Assembly (NCBI GenBank): GCA_020442915.1
Contig: JAGRJD010000135.1
Span: 1 to 38,982, forward strand
DNA: 38,982 bases
DNA from: Thiothrix sp.
Lineage (GTDB): Bacteria; Pseudomonadota; Gammaproteobacteria; Thiotrichales; Thiotrichaceae
Direction: 5' to 3'
This document shows, piece after piece, positions 25,011 to 33,895 of the stretch. Each line of letters begins with the position of its first letter. The first letter of the stretch is position 1. Made by a program: the position numbers and the translations under genes. The notes beneath the pieces were generated by a model that searched no databases, had not been told where the DNA came from, and saw only the letters and a list, made by a program, of their open reading frames with translations.

Positions 25011-26195
25011 TCAGCATCCGGCCCGCAGCACCTCGTAACACGCTCCCATGGTGTGATAATCGGTTTTACCCGCCGGGGATTTGAGGTCGTCATATTTGCG
25101 GTTGTCGCGGGTCAGAATGCGGAACCAGGCCCCCTGTTCATGGTCGACCATGTGCGCCCAGCTGTACGCCCAGATGTGCTGATACCAGTCCCGGTACTTG
25201 GCGTCACCCGTGGCTTTGGCCAGCAGGGCGGCAGCGGCGAAGCTTTCAGCCTGCACCCAGAAATATTTGTCGCCATCGCAGAGGCTGCCATCCGGAGCAA
25301 AGCCATAGCAGATACCGCCATGCTCCGTATCCCATGCTGAAGCCAGCGCTGCATCAAACAGCGCCTGCGCACGCAGAATGTGCCAGTCCTGCGGAGCATG
25401 ACGGTGCAGGATCAGCAGCAGCTTGGCCCATTCGGTCTGGTGGCCGGGCTGGAATCCCCAGGGTCTGAACAGGTGGCGTGGGTTGTCACGGTTGTAGTTC
25501 CAGTCGATATTCCAGTCGGCATCGTAATGTTCCCAGATCAGGCCCCTGCCTCTGGCAGCCTGACGGCGCGTGATATTGTCCGCCAGACGTGCGGCCCGCT
25601 CCAGATAGCGCTGCTCTCCGGTGGCTTCATAGGCCCACAGCAGGGCCTCGCAGCTGTGCATGTTGGCATTCTGGCCCCGGTAGGGTGCCATGAGGCTGAA
25701 ATCGGCATTGGCCTCATCACGGTACAGGCCATGGGCGTCATCCCAGAAATGCTGCTCCATCAGGTCCCAGGCCTGCTGCAGCGGGACCTGTCCCTCTTCC
25801 ACACCGGCCATGATGGCGGTTGCCCCGGCCAGCAGGACAAAGGCGAGTCCGTAGCAGTGATTGGTGGCATCCTGTACTTCGCCCCGCTGGAGCAGCCAGG
25901 CATAACCGCCAGTGGCCGGCTGGTGGTGGACCTGCTGCAGATAATCAAGGCCGTGCCGGATCCAGTCACGGTCATGGCGCTCGGGGAAGTGCTGTTGCGC
26001 CATGGCGTAATTGAACACAAAGCGGGTGCTGCTGACCAGATGGCGGGTATCGCGGTCATAAATGCTGCCGTCATCACGGAAATGCTGGAAAAAACCACCT
26101 GCCGGGTCACAGGCATGTGGCTGATAGAATGCCAGTATGCTGCGGATATGGTTGTGCAGGAAATCAGGGCTGAAAAAATCCGGTATCTTGTCCAT
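25011..26195 (-). CDS. AGE-family sugar epimerase/isomerase
   Basis: A 394-residue protein of the N-acylglucosamine 2-epimerase (AGE) family, an (alpha/alpha)6 barrel. Segments FQHFRDDGSIYDRDTRHLVSS, HCYGLAFVLLA, NANMHSCEALL, FRPWGFQPGHQTEWAKLL and CDGDKYFWVQAES hold the conserved barrel His, Arg, Glu and Trp residues. Members interconvert mannose/fructose/glucose or N-acetylated sugars; the substrate here is not decidable, though it resembles mannose isomerase-type members. The ATG at 26195 follows GGAGGAAG; longer frames toward 26330 are not family-like. Confidence 0.85.
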   Translation of the reverse strand: MDKIPDFFSPDFLHNHIRSILAFYQPHACDPAGGFFQHFRDDGSIYDRDTRHLVSSTRFVFNYAMAQQHFPERHDRDWIRHGLDYLQQVHHQPATGGYAWLLQRGEVQDATNHCYGLAFVLLAGATAIMAGVEEGQVPLQQAWDLMEQHFWDDAHGLYRDEANADFSLMAPYRGQNANMHSCEALLWAYEATGEQRYLERAARLADNITRRQAARGRGLIWEHYDADWNIDWNYNRDNPRHLFRPWGFQPGHQTEWAKLLLILHRHAPQDWHILRAQALFDAALASAWDTEHGGICYGFAPDGSLCDGDKYFWVQAESFAAAALLAKATGDAKYRDWYQHIWAYSWAHMVDHEQGAWFRILTRDNRKYDDLKSPAGKTDYHTMGACYEVLRAGC

Positions 26196-26274
26196 AGCTT
26201 CCTCCATCAGGGTGATGAAGGCGATTATACGCAGCCTCGGCCCGCTTTGGCTTGCATCCTTCCTGGGGCGTCCC

Positions 26275-26958
26275 TCAGTTGACCGGCATGCGTGCCCGCA
26301 GATTGTCCCGGTCATACCACCATTGGCCATCGGTCAGTGCCTCCAGCACCTGCCCCAGCCGGGGCAGGAATTGTGCCGGGTCCAGCAATGCCAGCCGTTC
26401 CATCCACTGATCCATTCCGGCCTGTGAATGCACCTGACTGTGGCGCTCGGCAACCTTGCCCAGCAGGGCGCCGGTCAGAAACATCAGGTTCTCACGGGCC
26501 GATCCTTCCAGGCGCAGGTCGGCAATGTAATGGGCAACGGCCGCCGCGACTGCAGCACCATCTGCGCTGTCCGGAGTGGCATCGACCAGGTGGTTGAGCA
26601 TCAGCACGCTCAGTTCCGGCTCCACGGGATAAGCCACTGCCAGCCACAAGCCATTACCCAGTGCCTGTATCGACTCCGGCTGTTCGGCCCGGAACAGCTG
26701 ATCACAGCAGCGCACTGCCTGCTCCCACTGTTCGGCATCCCGGTAGCTGGCAAAAGCCTGCCGGGCCAGCTGCCAGGCTTCCTGCTGCTGGCCGGGATCG
26801 CCCAGCTCCAGCAGGATTTCCGCCAGTTCATGGCGGGTGGCAGCCTGCTCATTCTCGGGGCGGGTGGTGTGAGTCAGCTGCTGGCGCAGTTGCAGGGCCT
26901 GTTGCTGCAGGAACTGGCGGGTTTCGGGAGCCGGGGTGAATTCCAGGGGGGTGGTCAT
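26275..26958 (-). CDS. uncharacterised helical, TPR-like protein
   Basis: A 227-residue soluble protein without signal peptide, predicted to be almost all helical. The order HELAEILLELGDPGQQQEAWQLARQAF, followed by DAEQWEQAVRCCDQLFRAEQ, has the spacing of two tetratricopeptide-like helical pairs. The second half is hydrophobic-helix rich and has no motif I recognise. AGGAAA precedes the ATG. It lies 79 bp upstream of the epimerase gene on the same strand, so it may be cotranscribed. Function unknown. Confidence 0.65.
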   Translation of the reverse strand: MTTPLEFTPAPETRQFLQQQALQLRQQLTHTTRPENEQAATRHELAEILLELGDPGQQQEAWQLARQAFASYRDAEQWEQAVRCCDQLFRAEQPESIQALGNGLWLAVAYPVEPELSVLMLNHLVDATPDSADGAAVAAAVAHYIADLRLEGSARENLMFLTGALLGKVAERHSQVHSQAGMDQWMERLALLDPAQFLPRLGQVLEALTDGQWWYDRDNLRARMPVN

Positions 26959-27047
26959 GGGCGGTTTCCTGTGCTTGATCCGTGCAGGATAGCAGGGGCG
27001 TCCGGGAGAGCCAATAAACCGCTTGAGGTAGATGCGGGGCGGGTGCT

Positions 27048-27578
27048 TCAGGGCTGGACCATGAGCAGTACCCGGGATTGGCTGGCATCCGCTATCGTAC
27101 TGTTATCCGCCTCCTGGGTCAGGACGAATTTGTAGGGGGCGGTAATGGGGGGGGCGTTACCTCCCTGAAACCGGACGTAGCGCTCCTGTTTGCCGGAGCC
27201 CTGATCCAGGGTGATGGAGGCGAACGGGGCATTGTCCGGGCTGCGGGAGTCATAAATCCAGAGCTGGTAATGCTGGCCTTTGGGCGGGTCAGGCAGGTTG
27301 AGCAGGCGCATGACCCCCAGCTGCTGTTCCGGACTCCAGATCAGGTCGCCCTGCACCCGTTGCATGGCCGGATTCATGGTTCGCAGCCAGTTTCCACCCA
27401 CGTTACCGGGTTCCGCCCGCAGTTTCTGCCACAACAGTGCCAGCGCTTCGCGCTGTTCCGGTGGCTGCATGTAAGCTGAACCCAGCTGCCAGAGGGATGC
27501 CAGGCCGGCAGCGAGCAGCAGCAGGATCAGGGCAAGATGCAACAGCCGGGTACGCCGGGGAGGGGAGTGGTTAGCCAA
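27048..27578 (-). CDS. orphan anti-sigma factor-like protein (RskA C-terminal type)
   Basis: About 176 residues with one N-terminal membrane helix (LALILLLLAAGLASLWQLG) and a periplasmic domain. Segments LIWSPEQQLGVMRLLNLPDPPKGQHYQLWIYD and SITLDQGSGKQ match the RskA/anti-sigma-K domain. The usual cytoplasmic zinc-binding anti-sigma segment is reduced to about 15 residues, and no sigma factor gene is adjacent, so it may have another function. The start is uncertain: TTG at 27578 sits 9 bases after AAGGA, TTG at 27587 also fits the frame. Confidence 0.65.
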   Translation of the reverse strand: MANHSPPRRTRLLHLALILLLLAAGLASLWQLGSAYMQPPEQREALALLWQKLRAEPGNVGGNWLRTMNPAMQRVQGDLIWSPEQQLGVMRLLNLPDPPKGQHYQLWIYDSRSPDNAPFASITLDQGSGKQERYVRFQGGNAPPITAPYKFVLTQEADNSTIADASQSRVLLMVQP

Positions 27579-27623
27579 GAATATCAATCCTTCAGAACGG
27601 CAAAAGTGCTTATTGTCTCGGTT

Positions 27624-27629
27624 AGTATA
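27624..27629 (-). promoter_or_regulatory. candidate -10 element of the anti-sigma-like gene
   Basis: On the minus strand the hexamer is TATACT, a good -10 match, about 40 bp upstream of the gene's start. The -35 region (CACTCA) is poor. Weak evidence. Confidence 0.3.
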
Positions 27630-27692
27630 ATGGATGCAAGCTGGCTGGTGTGAGTGGTGGGGTTATCGGGATGGAAGCGGGGTGAGCCGGTT

Positions 27693-28202
27693 TCAGAGTT
27701 CGAGGTGCAACAGCAGCTCCAGCTCCCTGCGCAGCCGGTCACGCTGCTGGCGGTATTGCTGCATGGTGACGGATTGTTCCTGACTCAGGTGCTGCTGATG
27801 GGCAATCCGGGCATCAAGTTCACGGATGGCCTGCACCTGCTGCTGGCGTTGTGTCAGCAGCAGGTGGCGGCGTTCCTGCAATAGCTGGTGCTGCCGGACG
27901 GCCGTTTCCTGTTGCCGGGCTTCAGCTGTCCGGGCTTGTTGCAGTGCTGTCAGTGCCTGCTGCTGTACCTGTAATGCCTGTTGTTGTGCTGCCAGGTTGT
28001 GCCGGTATTGCAGCTGATGCTGTTTCAGGGTTTCCAGCGTTTTGCGCCTGTCGGCCAGACGCTGTTCATAGCTGCCGTCATGCAGCTGTTGCAGGGTTGT
28101 CACCAGGCCCCCACGCTCCGGGCTGGCCGGAGGTGGCGGCGCTGCACAGGCTGCCAGCTGGATCAGCAGCAGAAACAGGGGCAGGGAATGATGACGATAC
28201 AT
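27693..28202 (-). CDS. coiled-coil lipoprotein, last gene of the VWA operon
   Basis: A 169-residue lipoprotein with a lipobox (LIQLAAC) after a short signal peptide. The mature part is a Pro-rich start followed by one long coiled coil, extremely rich in Gln, Leu, Arg and His (QQQALQVQQQALTALQQ). It has no catalytic motif. I chose the ATG at 28202; the frame opens at 28214. It begins 18 bp after the preceding lipoprotein gene, so the pair is almost certainly cotranscribed. Confidence 0.7.
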   Translation of the reverse strand: MYRHHSLPLFLLLIQLAACAAPPPPASPERGGLVTTLQQLHDGSYEQRLADRRKTLETLKQHQLQYRHNLAAQQQALQVQQQALTALQQARTAEARQQETAVRQHQLLQERRHLLLTQRQQQVQAIRELDARIAHQQHLSQEQSVTMQQYRQQRDRLRRELELLLHLEL

Positions 28203-28220
28203 GTAACCCCCCATACTGCT

Positions 28221-28928
28221 TCAGAGTGTCAGGGTATCCTTGACCTGCAGAAGCTTCTGGTTGTTGGCCTGCAGGTTTTTGATGCTGGCCTGCAGGGCGC
28301 GGATTTCAGTCAGCAGTCTGTCATGCTTGTCCTGTTGCTGCAGTGACCGGGTTGCTTCCAGGGTTTCCTGCTTGAAACGGAATTCTGCGCGCGTCTGCTG
28401 CAGTAACTGATCATCCTGCTCCAGCTGGTTTTGCAGGCCACGGCTCAACTGCTCCAGCTGTGTTCGTCTGGCCGCGTCTTCTGCCTTGCTGTCTGCCAGG
28501 GCGGCAGCCTGAGCCTGATATTGGGCCAGCTCCTTGGCCTGCTGGGCAAAAACGGTCTGAAAGCCGCCATTCATTTTCTGTGCATGAGTGATTTCCCCAT
28601 CCAGCTGCTGCTCCAGGGTCAGGTAGGTGCATTTGCGCTCGGCAATGCTTTCACCCAGCAGAAAACCGGAAGTCCCGCCGGCAAAGCACAGCAGTGGTGT
28701 GGGGTTGTTGCTGCCGATCATTTTGTTGAAGGCCAGGCTGGCAACACAGCCCATGGAGACAGATTCGGTGCGGATGCGCTGGGCGGCTGGCAGCTGCTGT
28801 CTGCACATGGCGATTTTTTCTGCCTGCTCACCGGTGGTGAGCGGTGCAGTGCTGCAGCTGGTCAGCAGCAGAATGCCCGGCAGCACAAAACCGGCAGCCG
28901 GCAGGTGTTTCAGAATGCGCTCCCTCAT
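28221..28928 (-). CDS. coiled-coil lipoprotein with Cys-rich N-terminal domain
   Basis: A 235-residue lipoprotein with lipobox LLTSC at about residues 21-25. The mature N-terminal part has several cysteines (MCRQQL, MGCVAS, LLCFAGG, RKCTYL) and a Gly-rich hydrophobic patch (GGTSGFLLGESIA). A coiled coil takes up about residues 105-230 (Gln/Leu-rich). It is not a family I recognise. It starts 18 bp after the membrane coiled-coil gene. Its likely place is the periplasmic face of the inner or outer membrane. Confidence 0.7.
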   Translation of the reverse strand: MRERILKHLPAAGFVLPGILLLTSCSTAPLTTGEQAEKIAMCRQQLPAAQRIRTESVSMGCVASLAFNKMIGSNNPTPLLCFAGGTSGFLLGESIAERKCTYLTLEQQLDGEITHAQKMNGGFQTVFAQQAKELAQYQAQAAALADSKAEDAARRTQLEQLSRGLQNQLEQDDQLLQQTRAEFRFKQETLEATRSLQQQDKHDRLLTEIRALQASIKNLQANNQKLLQVKDTLTL

Positions 28929-28946
28929 GGCGTCTTACCTCGTCGT

Positions 28947-30272
28947 TTATTGTCTGATCAGGTGGCCATAACTGGCCATTAATTCATTCTTTATGCTGCC
29001 GGCCACAGCCTGCCCCTGATGCTGGCAGATGCGGACATGTCGGGATAGCAGCTGATGCGCCACGGATTCCATACCGGCAGACCGGCTGCTGTCAGGCAGG
29101 GACCGGAGGCCGTGGTTGACGCTTTGAGGCGACACCTTACAGAGGTTGTTCATCTTGTCGGTATAGTTTGCTGACAGGGTGTTGAGATTTTTTTCCAGAC
29201 TGCGGATTTTGTTATTCACCATGAGCATCTGGGTGGCATAAAAGTTTTCACCGGTCAGTTGGTACAGGTTCTGCAGGGTTTTAAGGTCTGTGCGTTTTTT
29301 TTCCAGTGAGACCATCTCCCGCCCAAAACTGACGGAATCCAGCAGCAGGGCCTTGAGTGCGATCCGGGTTTCTTCGGCCTGGAACCGGGCCTGATGGCCA
29401 GCTTGCTGCTGCTGGCGGCGGGCTGTTTCCTGGAGTGCCTGCTGGTGGCGTTTTTCGGTTTCAGCCCGCTGTTGCTGTTCTCTGGAGGCCTGTTCTCTGG
29501 CGGCCTGTTCTCTGGCAGCCTGTGCCGTCATTTTCTGCAGTCTCTGGTGCTCAGCCTTTGCCAGTGACTGGCTGGCAAGCTTTCGTGCTGCCTGTGCCGT
29601 TACCTGCTGCAGTTCCTGCTGTTCTGCCTGTTCAAGAGCCGCCATGGCGGCCTGCTCCGCGGCCTGAGTCAGGTTTTCCTGCTGCGCCAGCGGGAGAGTG
29701 GGGAGCTGCAGCTTGACTGTCTTGAGCTGATCCAGAAGTTGCAGGTGCTGGAGGTCCACGCTGGCAACCTGCATCGGGGGTGCCGGGGCCTGTGGTTTTG
29801 TGATGACTGCAGGTCCGGAGATGGTTACTGCCGGTGTGTTGTGCTGTCCGGTCAGGGGTTCAGGCGGTAGATCATTCTGGCCCGAACGCTTGTAGAAGGC
29901 GATGGCCGAGCTGATGGTCATGATGATCAGCGTGGTGACCATACCGCTGAGGTAGCTGCGGGCATGACGCCTGTGTGTGACCGGGCCTGGAAGCCTGTCC
30001 TGCAGTGCATGACGCCAGAGCTCGATTGCCATGGCATCGGTTTCACGGGAGAGCTGTCCGGGGCCGGCTGTTTGGGCCGGTTTCGGCTTCTGCCCGGACA
30101 ACAGGGTGGCCGGGATGCCGGCTGTCACCGAGCGGACCAGCCGGCGGCGCTCTGCCGGGTAATCGGGCATCAGGTCCGACAGAATGGCATCGCAAAGCCG
30201 GGGGTTGTAGGCGATATCCGTACCATGTTTGGCAATGATGCTGCGCAGGATGTTTTTGACAGCGATATTCAT
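28947..30272 (-). CDS. membrane-anchored coiled-coil protein
   Basis: A 441-residue protein with a small cytoplasmic N-terminal domain (residues 1-60) followed by a Pro-rich stretch, one membrane helix (about 107-127) and a long periplasmic coiled coil (about 175-365) rich in Gln, Ala and Glu. The N-terminal pattern, IIAKHGTDIAYNPRLCDAILSDLMPDY then AGIPATLL, resembles a helical domain I recall at the ends of FHA, kinase and other signalling proteins. The coiled coil has repeated EQAAREQAAREQ stretches. Starts after AGGAACC; 34 bp after the VWA gene. Function unknown. Confidence 0.7.
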   Translation of the reverse strand: MNIAVKNILRSIIAKHGTDIAYNPRLCDAILSDLMPDYPAERRRLVRSVTAGIPATLLSGQKPKPAQTAGPGQLSRETDAMAIELWRHALQDRLPGPVTHRRHARSYLSGMVTTLIIMTISSAIAFYKRSGQNDLPPEPLTGQHNTPAVTISGPAVITKPQAPAPPMQVASVDLQHLQLLDQLKTVKLQLPTLPLAQQENLTQAAEQAAMAALEQAEQQELQQVTAQAARKLASQSLAKAEHQRLQKMTAQAAREQAAREQASREQQQRAETEKRHQQALQETARRQQQQAGHQARFQAEETRIALKALLLDSVSFGREMVSLEKKRTDLKTLQNLYQLTGENFYATQMLMVNNKIRSLEKNLNTLSANYTDKMNNLCKVSPQSVNHGLRSLPDSSRSAGMESVAHQLLSRHVRICQHQGQAVAGSIKNELMASYGHLIRQ

Positions 30273-30306
30273 GCTGGTTCCTGTATGTCTTGTCTGTCCG
30301 GGCCTG

Positions 30307-30924
30307 TCAGGCTGGCTGACGGAGCTGGTCTGCCTGTCTCAGGCCAGCCTCCAGATACCCGTTGATGAGCTGAGGCAATTCCATGCTGCTGGCTGTCAGG
30401 GTCAGCCGTGAGTGGTGCTGGCCAACCAGCTCCAGCAGCATTTCACGATCCACTTCCTCGCCGATGCCGATACTGAAGCGCTGGGCATGCTGCCCCTGCG
30501 GGGTGGCAAGGAGCTGCTCAAGGCCGTGGGCAATCTCATCGGTGGATTTTCCATCGGTGAGGAGCAGTATGAGGGGGGGGAGCTGTCCGTCTGCGGGAGG
30601 CTGCTGCTGAAAGTGCTGTGCCAGTAACTGCAGCGCGGCCCCGAGGCAGGTCAGGCCACCGGTATCCTGGATGCTGGGCCATGCGGGCCGGTCTTCCAGC
30701 GCCCGATTCTGCAGATGCCATCGGGCTTGACTGGCGAAGCGGATGGCATTGAGGTGGATGCTGAGGCCGGGGTAATCGCCAGCCAGCTCCTGCAGCCGGG
30801 CAAAGCCCTTTTCCAGTGCCATATTGAGCAGGGCTATCCGCTCCCCTGACATGGAGCCGGAGCAGTCACAGAGAAGGTAGACACCCACGCTTCCGTGTTC
30901 TGCCTGTTTTTTTGCCAGCATCAT
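30307..30924 (-). CDS. von Willebrand factor A (VWA) domain protein
   Basis: A 205-residue cytoplasmic protein that is almost only a VWA domain. The metal-ion-dependent adhesion site is intact: DCSGS (D20-S24), the Thr in DTGGLTCLGAAL, and the Asp in LLLTDGKST. It resembles TerY-like stand-alone VWA proteins, which act as scaffolds in tellurium-resistance-type and other signalling clusters. There is no signal peptide. It heads a run of four closely spaced genes with a membrane coiled-coil protein and two lipoproteins. No TerD or PP2C gene is visible here. Confidence 0.82.
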   Translation of the reverse strand: MMLAKKQAEHGSVGVYLLCDCSGSMSGERIALLNMALEKGFARLQELAGDYPGLSIHLNAIRFASQARWHLQNRALEDRPAWPSIQDTGGLTCLGAALQLLAQHFQQQPPADGQLPPLILLLTDGKSTDEIAHGLEQLLATPQGQHAQRFSIGIGEEVDREMLLELVGQHHSRLTLTASSMELPQLINGYLEAGLRQADQLRQPA

Positions 30925-30983
30925 TCCAACCTGCTTTTAGATCAGTGCCATGTTGTTTTAGTCTGCCTGTGCCCGTTGAGCGT

Positions 30984-31718
30984 TCAAGGCAATTGTGTGG
31001 ATACCGTACCGTTCATCAGCTGCCTGAAACAGTCGAGTGCCGGAAAATCATCAGATTGGCGGGCAGGCAGGGTCGAGTCCGGCTGGGCTATTGTCAGCAG
31101 ATAACGCACACCCTGCTGTTTTGCATTACAAAGGACCTGCAGATTATCATCAATAAACAGGGTGCGTGCTGATTTAAACGGCTGAATGCCCTGAAGTGTT
31201 GACCAGAAGAATGGATTTTCCTTGGCAATGCCCAGGCTGTGGGCGCTGATTATCCGCTGAAAATGATGCTGAATGGGTATCTGGCGGAATTTAAGTGCGA
31301 TGCTGTCAGGGTGGGCATTGGTCAGCAGGATAACGTTTTTGCCCAGCGTATGCAGGTAGGTGAGAAAATTTTCAGCCTCCGGCCGCAGGGCAATCCGTCC
31401 GGCGATTTCCTGCTTGAGCGCCACCAGGTCCAGCTCCAGGAAATCCCGCCAGTAATCAAGGCAGTAATAGGAAAGGCTGCCTTCAATTTCCTTGATGTGA
31501 GTGCTGATCAGGGCTCTGGCTTCTACCGGAGAACGGCCTTTCTGCTGCGCGTAGCGCTCAGGCAGGTGTTCGTGCCAGAAATGATTGTCAAAATGCAGAT
31601 CCAGGAGTGTGCCGTCAAGATCAAGAAATACGGTTTGCACAGTATCCCAGTCAAATTGCAGTTCAGGGGTCGTCAGGCAGGTGTCTGAGGCATGATTGCA
31701 GGGCATGGAATTAGGCAT
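30984..31718 (-). CDS. yrfG: HAD-family nucleotidase (YrfG-like)
   Basis: A 244-residue haloacid dehalogenase-fold hydrolase. The nucleophile motif is VFLDLDGTLLDLHFDNHFW, motif II is LLTNAH, and motif IV is TLFIDDN. The HFDNHFWHEHLP and SYYCLDYWRDFL segments match YrfG, a purine-nucleotide (GMP/IMP) 5'-nucleotidase. The first 25 residues look dispensable, so the true start may be internal. It lies 59 bp upstream of the VWA gene on the same strand and may be in the same operon, though a shared job is not obvious. Confidence 0.82.
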   Translation of the reverse strand: MPNSMPCNHASDTCLTTPELQFDWDTVQTVFLDLDGTLLDLHFDNHFWHEHLPERYAQQKGRSPVEARALISTHIKEIEGSLSYYCLDYWRDFLELDLVALKQEIAGRIALRPEAENFLTYLHTLGKNVILLTNAHPDSIALKFRQIPIQHHFQRIISAHSLGIAKENPFFWSTLQGIQPFKSARTLFIDDNLQVLCNAKQQGVRYLLTIAQPDSTLPARQSDDFPALDCFRQLMNGTVSTQLP

Positions 31719-31794
31719 TTGTTGCTCTGAATGTTGGGGGATGGGTAGAGAATGGAGCAGAAAATCAGGTACCGGCTATTTGAACCGGACCGGT

Positions 31795-31823
31795 TTGTCC
31801 ATTCGTCTTATGCAGGATACAAA
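31795..31823 (+). promoter_or_regulatory. sigma70-type promoter of the beta-propeller gene
   Basis: TTGTCC, a 17-bp spacer and TACAAA lie 35 bp before the ATG. The -35 matches TTGACA at four of six positions and the -10 is moderate. No other promoter candidate is better in this 140-bp divergent gap. Confidence 0.5.
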
Positions 31824-31858
31824 AAGATACGCCAGGAAACCAAGGATACTCAAAAAGC

Positions 31859-33880
31859 ATGCATTCAATAGGGAGGTTTGTGGCTGCTGTTTTGCTGCTG
31901 CCAGGGCTTGCGGGCATGCAACCGGCCGATGCACGGGAAGGCGGTGCTGACTGCGGACGTGCCTGTATCCGGCTGGAAAGTGTTCCGGCAGATCGGATGA
32001 CACGGTACCTGAAGCAGAAACTGCTGGACGCCTATGGACAACCTGTTACTGAATCGGCAACGTATTATGCTGCTGGCAATGAGGCCGCCGGTATGTTGTC
32101 AGATGCCGGGAACGCGACGGCTGCCCTGTTGCCGGGCAATGTACAGGAGGCGGGTGTGGATGAGCCGGGTCGGCTGCGGGTCGGGGATGGCTACCTGCTG
32201 ACTGCTGGGGTGAGGCAGGCCCGGCTGGATGTCTGGCGCCTTGCACCGGATGGTGAGGCTCTGGCCCTGTCCCGTCTGGTGCTGCCGACCGATACCGAGG
32301 TACCGCTGAGTGGCCTTTACCTGTTGCCGGAGCAGCACCGGGTCGTGGGGCTGGCGGGTGATGGCCTGCGTGCCGGTCTGCCACAGGCGTTCTGGTTCGG
32401 TGCCGATTTCTGGCGCGAGCGCAGAACCCGCCTGTTTGGCATTGATCTGCGGCAGCCGAAACAGCCCCGGCTTGATGCGGTGCTGGAGCTGGATGGGCAG
32501 CTGGTCAGCAGTCGCCGGCAGGGAGCCGTGGTTTACCTTGCCATGCGCCAGACGCTTTTTGTGCCGGGAATGAGTGCGCGCCCGGAAACTGCCCGCGAGG
32601 CGGAGGCGAACCGGCAATTGATTCAGCATGCTGCCCTGAGCGGGTTGGCACCGCGTTACCGCTTGGGGTCGGATGAGCGCAAGGTGCTGGTGGAGCCGGC
32701 GTCCTGCCTGATGCCGGCCAGTGAGTGGCAGCTGGGTGTGCCTGACCTCATCAGCCTGGTGGCGGTGGATTATTCCAGGGCAGAGCCGCTATTGCGTGCC
32801 CGCTGTTTTATCGGGCATGCGGAAACCCTGTACCTGTCCGGTCGTGCCATGTATCTGGCCACAACCACCCGGCCTTATACCGTCCATCCGGATCATGTGC
32901 AGTATGCTGCGGACGCAACCACCGACTTGCACAAGTTTGCCCTGAATGGAATGACGGTTGATTACCGGGGGTCGGCCCGGATTCCGGGGCACCTGGGGCG
33001 GGAGCAGCATGACAAGCCCTGGCGCATGAGTGAATATCAGGGGGTGTTGCGGGTGATCAGTTCCGGGGGTCATACGGTCGGCCAGAGCCAGTCACCGGCC
33101 AGTCTGCAGGTATTGGCGGAAAACGGGGCGCAAGGGCTGGCATTGCTGGCTGCGCTGCCCGACAGCCGGCATCCTGAACCGCTTGGCAAGGTCGGAGAGC
33201 AGGTCAGGGCGGTCCGCTTTGCCGGGCAGCAGGGGTTTCTGTCCACCTTCCGCTACACGGACCCCCTGTACCTGCTGGATCTGTCCGTACCTGCCGAACC
33301 CAGGGTGGCGGGGGCACTGGAACTGGAGGGGTATTTCGACTACCTGCACCCCTTGAATGAGCGTTACCTGCTGGGTGTGGGCCGGCGTGTTGTCCCTGAT
33401 ACCGGGGGGCTTGCCGGTACGGCGATGGGATGGGAGCAGGGCGTCAGGGTGGTGCTGATTGATGTCGGCAATCCGCAGGCACCGTTTGAAACGGCGGCGC
33501 TGGAGCTGGGTCGGCGTGGATCGCGTACGGCGGTTTCTGCCAGTCACCGGGCTTTTGCCAGTCGTGTACAGGGCGGCGTGATGCAGATTGCCCTGCCGGT
33601 CAGTGTGCATGAAACGCCGAATGGCTATCAGACCCCGGATCGGGCTGATCCGGCTTATGACTGGGCTTGGAGCCGGGATGAGCTGGTACGGCTGGAGGTG
33701 GATCTGAACCGGGGCGGGCTGGTACAGCTGCCGGCGCTGGTGGCGGCGCGCCAGGCAGCCAGTCCGGAAGCACGCGCCTGGTTTTACCGGTCGCCGGAGT
33801 GGCAGCAGGACAGGTCGGTGTTTGTGAAGGATCACGTTTATTACCTGCATGAAGATAAGGTGCTCAGCCTTTCCTGGTAA
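31859..33880 (+). CDS. exported beta-propeller domain protein
   Basis: A 673-residue exported protein with a signal peptide ending about residue 26. It matches the secreted beta-propeller family (Pfam Beta_propel type), whose hallmark is an EAGVDE-x-G motif before the propeller: here NVQEAGVDEPGRLRVGDGYLL. Repeated blades follow, for example DSRHPEPLGKVGEQVRAVRFAGQQG. In the family the function is not known. I kept the ATG at 31859, but its ribosome site is poor (AAGGAT 14 bases upstream), so a later start is possible. It runs toward nudE, 15 bp away. Confidence 0.78.
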   Translation: MHSIGRFVAAVLLLPGLAGMQPADAREGGADCGRACIRLESVPADRMTRYLKQKLLDAYGQPVTESATYYAAGNEAAGMLSDAGNATAALLPGNVQEAGVDEPGRLRVGDGYLLTAGVRQARLDVWRLAPDGEALALSRLVLPTDTEVPLSGLYLLPEQHRVVGLAGDGLRAGLPQAFWFGADFWRERRTRLFGIDLRQPKQPRLDAVLELDGQLVSSRRQGAVVYLAMRQTLFVPGMSARPETAREAEANRQLIQHAALSGLAPRYRLGSDERKVLVEPASCLMPASEWQLGVPDLISLVAVDYSRAEPLLRARCFIGHAETLYLSGRAMYLATTTRPYTVHPDHVQYAADATTDLHKFALNGMTVDYRGSARIPGHLGREQHDKPWRMSEYQGVLRVISSGGHTVGQSQSPASLQVLAENGAQGLALLAALPDSRHPEPLGKVGEQVRAVRFAGQQGFLSTFRYTDPLYLLDLSVPAEPRVAGALELEGYFDYLHPLNERYLLGVGRRVVPDTGGLAGTAMGWEQGVRVVLIDVGNPQAPFETAALELGRRGSRTAVSASHRAFASRVQGGVMQIALPVSVHETPNGYQTPDRADPAYDWAWSRDELVRLEVDLNRGGLVQLPALVAARQAASPEARAWFYRSPEWQQDRSVFVKDHVYYLHEDKVLSLSW

Positions 33881-33895
33881 TGCTAGAATGACCAC

